From assembly GCA_022072025.1 (NCBI GenBank), contig JAJVIP010000006.1, positions 62,001 to 126,000 on the forward strand: a stretch of DNA of 64,000 nt, read 5' to 3'. The notes under the pieces are model-generated. The model was not told where the DNA came from and ran no database searches. It worked only from the letters and a program-made list of their open reading frames with translations. The stretch's first letter is position 1. Each line of letters opens with the position of its first letter. This document shows positions 1 through 9,000 of the stretch, piece by piece. Origin of the DNA: Elusimicrobiota bacterium. GTDB lineage: Bacteria > Elusimicrobiota > Elusimicrobia > F11. Made by a program: the position numbers and the translations under genes.

Positions 1-3000
1 ATCCAGAAGATCTTGGACTTCTTTCTTGCTGGAAAAATTAAGGAGAGAAGCTGGATCAACACGAACCGCTGTTCCAATCGGGACATTTTGGCCGGTGTTG
101 TCTTTCTGAAAATTAATGGTTTTTGTTTTCGGGTCAAACAAATAGGTTTGACGTCCTTCGACTGTGCCCAACATCTTATTGAGGAAGGAACCCTTGTAAT
201 CGATCAGGTCGATCACTTGCTTATCCGGCGAGAAATAGAGCGGATCTTTTTTAACTTCGGCCAGCGTGACGCCCCGCGAATCCAAGAGAGCCGATTGTTT
301 CCAGTGGAACCGTTTGTCTTTCGGTTCGAATTGATAGACCTGAAAAGCCGCCCGAGCGTCGGCCAACTCCGGCGGCTCTTGAGCCAGAACATCCGGGACC
401 AAAGCGTCCACGCTATAAAGCCCCAGTTCCTCGCGGTGTCCGGTTGAAACATCCTTCCCATCTCTGAGAAACCGGTATTCGTCCCACCCCGCCTTCTCCC
501 GGTTCGGCATGGTCGGATCGACAGTGTATTCTCCCCCCGTCCGTTTGACGGACAAAACCCCTTTGTCCCAATCGATCCGGCCCACCAACGTCAAGCCGTT
601 ATAAAATTCGATGGTCCGGCGGCGGACATATTCCCCTTTTTTTTCGTTGTATCCCCATTCGAAGCGTTCGCTGGGAACGGTTCCTGAAAACAAACTCCGG
701 TCTGCGTCATTGGAGAAGAAAGAATCAACAGACAGATGTTTGACCGAATGGCCCAATTTGCGCGCCGTGCCATTTTCATAAACAAAACTCTGTCGTCCAA
801 TTTCCCCATGGTCGGAGGGACTGTTTTGACGGCCCGAGGCTTGGGCGCTGTTGCGAATATCTTCCGGAATGGCCGCGCCTTCATTTTCGTAATACACCTG
901 TTCAATGATTTGGGTAACCCGATTTCCATTTTCAATTTTTCCTTGGAAAATTTTCTTGAGTTGAAGCGCCGGGTTTTGCCCCAGGTCGTCTTCATATTTC
1001 TCCGGGGCTTCCCTATATTCTTCGCCCATCCAGGTCTGATCCGCATTGTCCCGACGAATTTGCAACAACTTGATATCTTTATTTTCGATTTGGTGACGCG
1101 TCGTGAACGTGGCCAGTTTATCGCCCAATGTGCCATCGGGATTCAAAGCATAGGCCTCTTTGGGAATGGGCACATATTTTCGGGTCAAGTGAAATATGGA
1201 TCGTTGTTTTTCGAGGTCCATGATGATTCGTTCTTTTCGAGAGAGGTCGTCTTTGCGGGGAACGTCCATGTAAACCACTTGCCCGTCCACTTCCATGCTG
1301 TCGTTATCGAACGACATGACTTTTCCATGATCATCAGCCTGAAGGTACTTGGTTATAAAACGAGGCCGTCCCTCAGCATCTTTGACGATTTGACCTTTGG
1401 GATCCAATTCAATTTCTCGAGTCCGATAAAGTTTTCCAAAACGGTAGATCTCCACCCGACCGGAAATCCATTCGGCCGCTTCGGGACTGAACACATGCTT
1501 CGAATGCACCTCCACGCGGCCGTCGTCAAAACGTTTTTGCAATAGAACCGCGTCCGGCAGTGCCGGCGTAGGGACAGAATAGCCGGCCAGATAACTTTCT
1601 CCCTCTTTCTCTTTCATCGCCACCCAATCAATCATGGGCGATTGCGGGGACAACGCTTCAGCTCCGTCTGGCCCTTTGGCATTCGAGCTGGCGGTTTCAA
1701 TGGGCTGATCTTTTTGGAGCTTTTTCAAGGTCTGATAGTAAAATTCTTTGGCGGGGAGGGCGGAGTCGCCTCCGATCACATAGAGCTCTTCGCCCTCTTT
1801 GGCGCCATTGGCATTGAGGAGCGATTTTCGAAAACCACCCGCTTCAATTTGGTCTTTATCTCCCAGCGAACGAATGGCTCCGGTCACAGGAACCCCATTC
1901 ACGGTAATTTGGCCGTCCACATGCGCCACTTTGCGTCCTGCCACGTCAAATATTTCGAAGTGAGAAAATTTTCCGGTCGCTCGGTTGATGACAGCCGTCC
2001 AGGTGTTGTACAAATCATCCTTGTAAACTGTTCGGTATATTTTCGCCTTGGCGGCTTCAGAAGGAAGAACGTCTCGTTTTGATTTTAAGGGTTCAATTTT
2101 TTGGGTGGGTTCTTTTTCATCGGTGCGCAGAGGGGCCATTTTTTTGGCGGCGAATCGGAAAGATTCCCAAGGAATGGGTTGGCCTTTCAGCTCCCCCGCC
2201 ACCGGGTCATGCCCTCGCGCGTAACACGCCACCGCTGTGGCCGACACCAAACTTGAGCCCTGTTGGGTCTTGTGCCCCCAGAGGGTATCCACGCCTTCAG
2301 CGGAAACCCATTTGTCACCGCTTTTGGTATAGGCATAGGCCAAGCCGGCCCCCTTCTCTGCAGGCTGCAAAGGAAGATGTCGTCTTACGATATCCTCTAA
2401 ATCCTGTAATTTGTTTTTGGCGTTGGCCGCTTGGGCAGTTTTTTGGGCCCTTTCCAAATATTGAATTCCTTTCTTCAGACCATTCATTTGGTTGATCAAC
2501 CATTCCGTGACGAAAAAGGACGGAATTTCCCCCAAATCATTCACCAAGGCCTCAATATCCACCCCTTTGGCCGCCAACTTTTCCGGACCTACCATCGACA
2601 AGGCCCATCCTGGAACGTCGGGCGGGGTTCCCCGTTGTCCTCGCGTATTTGTGTCCCAGAATTCTTTCTGTACGGGGTCATAGTGATGGCGAATCAAGTA
2701 ATCAAGCGCTCTCTCAGCGGCCTGTTCCCAACGGACTTCCCCGGTGATGAGCGCCAAACGATGAAACAAGGCATAGGCGTTGATTTGATATTCACAATTA
2801 AAATCGGCTTGATAGGAAACCCCATTGTCAAATTTCTGGGGCTCTGGACCATAGGGGATTCCTCCATCGGCCTTTTGCTGTTTCAGAACAAATTCTCCAA
2901 TGGATTTCGCCAACTGGAAAAGTTCAGCGTCGTTCCCCTTGTCGGCAGCCCAAACTGTTAATGAAGAGAGAGCCAAATGCATGTTGGGACCATTGGTCAC

Positions 3001-6000
3001 GCGCACTTCTTGCTGCGCATAATCGAGCGGTTCATTCCTTTTGAGGTTGAATGAATCAATAAAACCGCCTTTGGAGGGCCACCAGGTCCGTCCGATGGTC
3101 CTCAATAAAACCTTGGCGTCCGTTAATTGAGCGGCAGAAATAAACCGCTGGGCCTCCATCGCCAAATCATAGAGAAAAGCCACGCCGTTGATTTGCGGAT
3201 CTCCCGCGATATTGCTTTGGGGCCAACCTTGAAATCGGTGTCGATCACTCCACTCGTCCATTCGGGTCCTCAAAACAGGACGGTCCGGGGCCGCGGGAGG
3301 GACTTTGCCGGTTTTTCCCGGCGCCTGAACCTCTTCCGCCCCCCTCCAAAGAAAGGAAACAAAAGCCCAAGAACTCATGGGAAGCGCGGAAATGAGACCC
3401 AGAACCGGCGCTGGAATTTCAGAGGGAAACCGAATCCCAGGAATATTTATTATAGGGGACTCAGACCGCGATTCTTTATCCGTATTCAAGCCGGTTTTTT
3501 TCTCGATGTTCTTTAACGATTCCTCCGCCGCCCAAAGGCCCGGGACCACCGCCACTTTTTTTCCTCCTGTGGGATCCACCACCGACATCTCTCTTGAAAT
3601 TTTTTGAAACTTCTGAATCAGAGATCGGGCGGCGTCCAGTTGGCCCTCATTGATCAGATTTTTAATTTGATTTTCCATCTCACTGAGTTTTTGCCGATAG
3701 ACCGCGAGGCCACGACTCAGGGCCGGATCACTTTCCCAATCGCGGGGACCGGCGGTGGATTTACTTTCAGGGATTGCGTTTAATTTTTTCCAAAATTCTT
3801 GATTGCCCTGGGTCAGTTGTTGAATGGCACGTAACCGAACTCCGTCGGGACTTCCTGGTGAGAAAACAGGCCCCTCAGCCGCTTCGATTTGATCGGGGTG
3901 ATTAAGCCCATACCTCGACAGTTTTCCTGCTGTGATCGTTTTAAACTCTGGATGTCCAGGCCCCCAATCTCCTTTTTCAGCCACCACTTGTCTCCAGTTA
4001 AGACTGGGATTGTTTAACTCTTTCCAATATCGGCGAAGATACTGCGCATTGGCGCTGGACACCGCCTTGGACAAATTTAAAATTCTTTCTCGCATTCGGG
4101 ACGCGTCAGGATTTTCTTGAGAAAGTTCATGTAACACTATTTGTTTGGCCAAAGGAGCCCGTTGTGTCAGACCAAGTCGATCGAAATCGAGATTCTGTTG
4201 ATTTTTCCGCAGGGGGTGGTTCTCTCCCAACTCCAAAATATCGGATAGTTCATTCACCAATTTTTCAAGATTGGGCACCTCCGACAGACGTGAATCCAAC
4301 AAAAGGTCAAAAATTTTACGCTCTGGATGGCCCATTCCGAAATTGGGATCTCCCCCTGAAACATCCACATCAAACGGCTTAAAAAATTCGGGACGCCCCA
4401 TATCGCGTGACGGGAAAATCAGTTCGGCGACCTTTTGGTGGGCGAGAGGTGTATACATGGGCAACGAGTTGAGGTCGTGGGTTACGACCTCGTCTACCTG
4501 AGGGAGACTTTTCAATTTTCCTCTCAATGCGGGGTCATAAATCGAAAAACCAGGCTTCAAACTTTTTAACAAAGCGATGTGTTGACGAATTTCAGCCACG
4601 TGCCGATACTTCAAGATATTTAACCGGGGGTAGAAATCCCAGGCGTTTTTTAGCCTTTCGAAACCCTGGCGGCCCCGCTCAGTTGAAACATCAATTGTTT
4701 TGAGCGCTTCCACCATGGCCAAAAAGCTAACGAAAGTTCCCGGCGGAATTTCCGCAATGACCCGCTCGACCAAACGCATATATTCCGGATCGTCGCTCAC
4801 CCCTTCTCGCAATTGGATGCGATTTAGTCCCACCCTGCCCCAATGAAAGGATTCATTGATCATCCCGGCGATATTGCCCAGGAGACCGCTGTCCGCCACC
4901 ATCACGATGTCGCTGGTATCCAAATCAACACCCGGTTTCCACACGCGGGATTCCAAAACCATCCGATGACCCGAAGCGCCCATGGGCATCCAGGCGTATA
5001 CATCCCCATTCTCCCGCTCGAATTTGAAAATACTCAAGTATTCTCTGGGCAACCAATTTTCTTTTGGGTCAATTTTCACCTTCACCACCGGGAGAGGAAG
5101 GAGGCTGGAATCGACACTGGAGGCGGGATATTTGTCCCGTTCGATTTTCCCGGTGACCAAATCAATCTTAACGAAACTGGCTGAATAGGTTTCCTTGGTC
5201 GCCGAATTGGTTTGTCGATCAACGGGAGTATGGGAAGCGATCCGCTCGTTCGCGTAGACATGACGGATTTTCCCTGATTTCGGGTCCTTGGTCACCATGA
5301 CCACGTTGAACCGTCCCTGTTTAAAGTCGTTTCTCAATTTTTCATTCGGAATAATTTTCTCAAGGGATTTCTCTCCCATAAAATGAATCAGAGATTTGTC
5401 TTTTGTGGCATGCACACTCAAGCGGTTATCAATGAGAAGGGCCGAGGCCAAGGCATTGTGCTGGGCTGCCTGGAAATTTAAACGAGCGATATGCACCTCT
5501 TCCGGCACGTCGGTTGGAGGCAACATTTCGTTTTCTCTTTGCTTATTCTCACGGAACCCCCTGAGTTCTTTCAAACTCTCCAGTCCCAAGAGCGCGGGGG
5601 CATGAGCCTCCAAATTGTAGCCGCGATATTTGGGGTTGGCTTTGATTTCATCTAAAAATTTTCCTTTGAAGTAAAGATGGCCATCCGCCCCCGTATAAAA
5701 ATCCGACCGATTGAATTCGGGCAACTTGAAATAGATCGGTTGCCCCGCAGACGAATCCTTGGGGAGGATTCGAATCACCCCGCGGGTTTCCAAGGCTTGA
5801 GCAATGGCGGGCGCATTTTTGAATTTCTCTATTCCCCGTTTTGTGTCCCTTTCAAGCCGATCAATGGTTTCATACGCAGCCGATAACGCATCCTGGGAAC
5901 GAGGCGGCTTCTGCCCCTTGTCTTCAATGCCCGCTTTCGTTTTTTCCGCTTCCAGAGTTTCTTGGGCCGCAAACACGCCCGGCCACACCGCCACCATTTT

Positions 6001-9000
6001 TTTCCCATCGGGATCGACAACGGTCATTTTTCTTGAGACATCTTGGAATTCTTGCGCCAAAATTTTAAAGGTTTCACGATTTCCCTTGGCAAGATGCTGA
6101 TCCATCTGATTTTTTAATTCGCTCAATTTCCCCCGATAGGCCGCGAGACCCAAGGCGAGGGCCGGATCACTTTCCCAGTTATTTTTTGAAATTTTGCCTT
6201 GGCTTTGAGGCAGGGCCTTCAACGACTCCCAGAACTTCCCATTTTCATTTAATAGGTTTTGAATCTCCGCGGCGGTTTGAACTTTCGAAAAGTTTTGGCC
6301 GTACCTCCAAAGGGGCCCATAAGAAGCAGTCATTTGTAGAGGGTGGCCAAGTCCATATCCGTCCAACCGACCATATATTAATGCCTGCACTTGTGGTGAT
6401 TCATGTCCGTATTTGTTCATCATGATTCTCATTTGGGTCCAATTGGGTTTTTGTTTCTCAAGTTCTTCCCAATATCGAATCTGGGCTTGATAATGCGGAT
6501 GCCCAGATCCCCAATAGGTGAAGGAATCGAAAACTCGTCGCCGCAATTGTTGTGCGTTGGGCGATTTTTTCTCCAATTCTTCTCGCAAAAGTGGATCAGC
6601 TCGATTGACGGGGTGACCGGGCCCATAGCGGTCAAAGTAATAATTAAAGTTCATCATGTAATCAAACCAAGGGTGCGCTGGTCCGTAACCCCTGATATCA
6701 CCAATTTCGTGGATCAGTTTTTTAAGCTGTGGCTCGTTGGCCAATTTTTGAGTTAATCTGGCGTAAATCATTTGCCACTTCGGATGTCCACGGCCCATCG
6801 TGACAAGTTCATCCATTATCCTCCTCGTCAAAGCGGGATCAAAAGTTGAAAAGCCCGGTTGAAGGCTCTTTAATAAGGTGACATAGGATTGAATTATTTC
6901 TCCTTGAGATCCAATTGGCTGGAATATTTTTTCGTGAAAATCCCATGCTTTCTGGATTTGATGGAATCCCATTCGGCCCCGAACGGTGGATGTGTCAATG
7001 GTTTTGAGGGCTTCCGCGGCAGCCAGAAACCCCATAATGTTGGTTGGCGGAATTTCAGACACAAGGCGCTCCACATAACGCATATATCCCACATCATCAC
7101 TGACCCCGGAACGAAGCTGGATGCGTTGGAAATCCAACCGCCCTTCACGAAATGTTTCAAGAGTCATTCCAACAACATTTCCCAATATGGCATTGTCGGC
7201 CACCAGGGCGATGTCGCTCGTTTCCAAATCGATACCAGGCTTCCAAACGCGAGATTCGAGAACCATCCGCTCTCCCGTTGTTCCTGTGAGCATCCAGGCA
7301 TAGGTTTCGTTGTTTGCCCGCTTAAACTGCTGGATATTGAGAATTTCATCTGCAGTCCATTTCTTATCTTTCTCGACTTTCACCCGGTCCACTGTCTTGG
7401 GCAAAATGTTTGAGTCTCCTATCGCTCCCATAAGCTTCGAAGCATACATTTCGTTGTTTGCCCACTTGAACTGCTGGGTATTGAAAATTTCATCTGTAGT
7501 CCATTTCTCTTCTTTCTCGACTTTTACCCCGTCCACTGGCTTGGGCAAAATGGTTGAGACCAAACCAGAAGCGGGATAGGGGTCACGCGTGACTTGGCCG
7601 GTTTTGATGTCAATTTTCACGTAACTTTCCGCATAGGTTTCTTGTGTCATATGGTTGGTACGTCGATCCCAATTGGACAAAGAAGAAATCCGTTCATGGG
7701 CGTACACGTGCCGCACTTTCCCCGTCACGGGGTCCAAGGTCACCATCTTCACGTCATAACGGCCCGTCTTAAAATCATTCCGCAAACTCTCAAGCGGGAC
7801 CACCCGCTCAAGCATTCCTTTTAATAATCCATCATCCACCATTGAGACCAACGACTGGCCCTTGGTGGCCCTCAAACTCATCCGGTTGTCGGCCAGCAAT
7901 ATCGAGGCGAAAGCTTTGTGTACGGCGGCCTCCTCTCGATCGCGGGCAAGCAGCACATTTTCGGGAATCTCTTCGCCCTCTCCGTAAGTGGAACCAGCTG
8001 TTTCTTGATCCCTCATTCTTCTTTCATTGATTTCCCTGAGTTCCTTCAAACTCTCCAGTCCCAAGAGCGCGGGAGCCGGAACATCGAAATTGAAAGAAGC
8101 GTACTTGTCTTGCGCTTTCAGGCCCTGTAGGAAGTTTCCTTTGAAATAGGCGCGCCCGTCCGATCCCACATAAAAATCCGACCGGTTGAATTTCGGCAAT
8201 GACAAATAAATCGGTTTGTCTTTGGCTGGGTCCCTGGGAGAGATTCGCATGAGACCCGTCGTCTCTAGCGCCTCTTTTGAAACCTTGTCGCCCTTCACTC
8301 GATCCATCGCCCGTTGGGTGTCGGACTCCCATTGATCGATGATTTGAAGCGCCGATTTTTTTGGAACTGCCACTTCTCTCAACTCTCGCGCTTCCTCACC
8401 CACCTTCCCCGGAATCAAGGTCGCCAAACTCAGCGTGGAGTTGATGAGTTTGTTCGGCAGCGCCTCCATTAGATTAAAGGGAACCGGCGCCACCACCCGC
8501 GCCACCTGGTAAATACTTCCCCAAAGCCCCTGCCGGCCTTCGCCGTCGCCCCCCCCCGCTCCCCCGCCGCCCCCTCCAGGTCCGGCGCCGACTTCAGCGC
8601 TGGACGGCTCAAGGCGGGCTCGATCTTGGAGTTCTCTCGATTCGAACCGCGCATCAGAAAAAAGATTGTCCTCTCGAGATTCAAGAGCTGTCTTCCCTTC
8701 CGGAGCCAGACCAAACATTTGATGAATGGCCAAATCGGGGTTAACGCCCAAATGAGGCAAGATGGCTTTCTCCATCAGATGAGCGGCCCCCATCACACCT
8801 CTTTCATGGTCTTCCACACTCATCACCACGGCATGAATAGGAGCGAAGGGCAAGCTGAGCCATTTCAAAAATTCAATTTCAAGAGAGACCCAATGCAACC
8901 CGCCGAACTTGATAAAGGAAAGGGAAGAAACCAACAAAGGCCAGCGCCACGCCACGACTTTCCCTTCGGCGTCCTTTGTGGGAATTCGCCAAAAAATTGA

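Larger units (their letters stand above)
3520..8345 (-). repeat. Two tandem ~2.4-kb coding repeats inside the giant gene
   Basis: Unit A (about 8345-5970) and unit B (about 5875-3520) encode diverged copies of the same ~800-residue module. Shared landmarks in the same order are APALLGLESLKELR (8076 vs 5601 region, 2475 bp apart), RMVLESRVWKPG, WESDPAL (2439 bp apart), and VVDP followed by KKVAV or KKMVAV before an AAQE/AAEE segment. The offset is 813-825 codons. Divergence is high at amino-acid level, so the duplication is old. Confidence 0.85.

Noticed and set aside
736-1545. Plus-strand frame of 269 codons opposite the giant gene
   Set aside because: It is antisense to an uninterrupted minus-strand frame with coherent protein sequence, lacks a start signal and resembles no protein. 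The same applies to other plus-strand frames across 1-11943.
4471-4491. 8-bp inverted repeat GAGGTCGT/ACGACCTC
   Set aside because: Short, inside a coding region, with no T-run or second copy; probably chance or insertion debris.
7842-8030. Small plus-strand frames near the Gly-rich linker
   Set aside because: Antisense shadows created by GC-rich codons of the giant gene.
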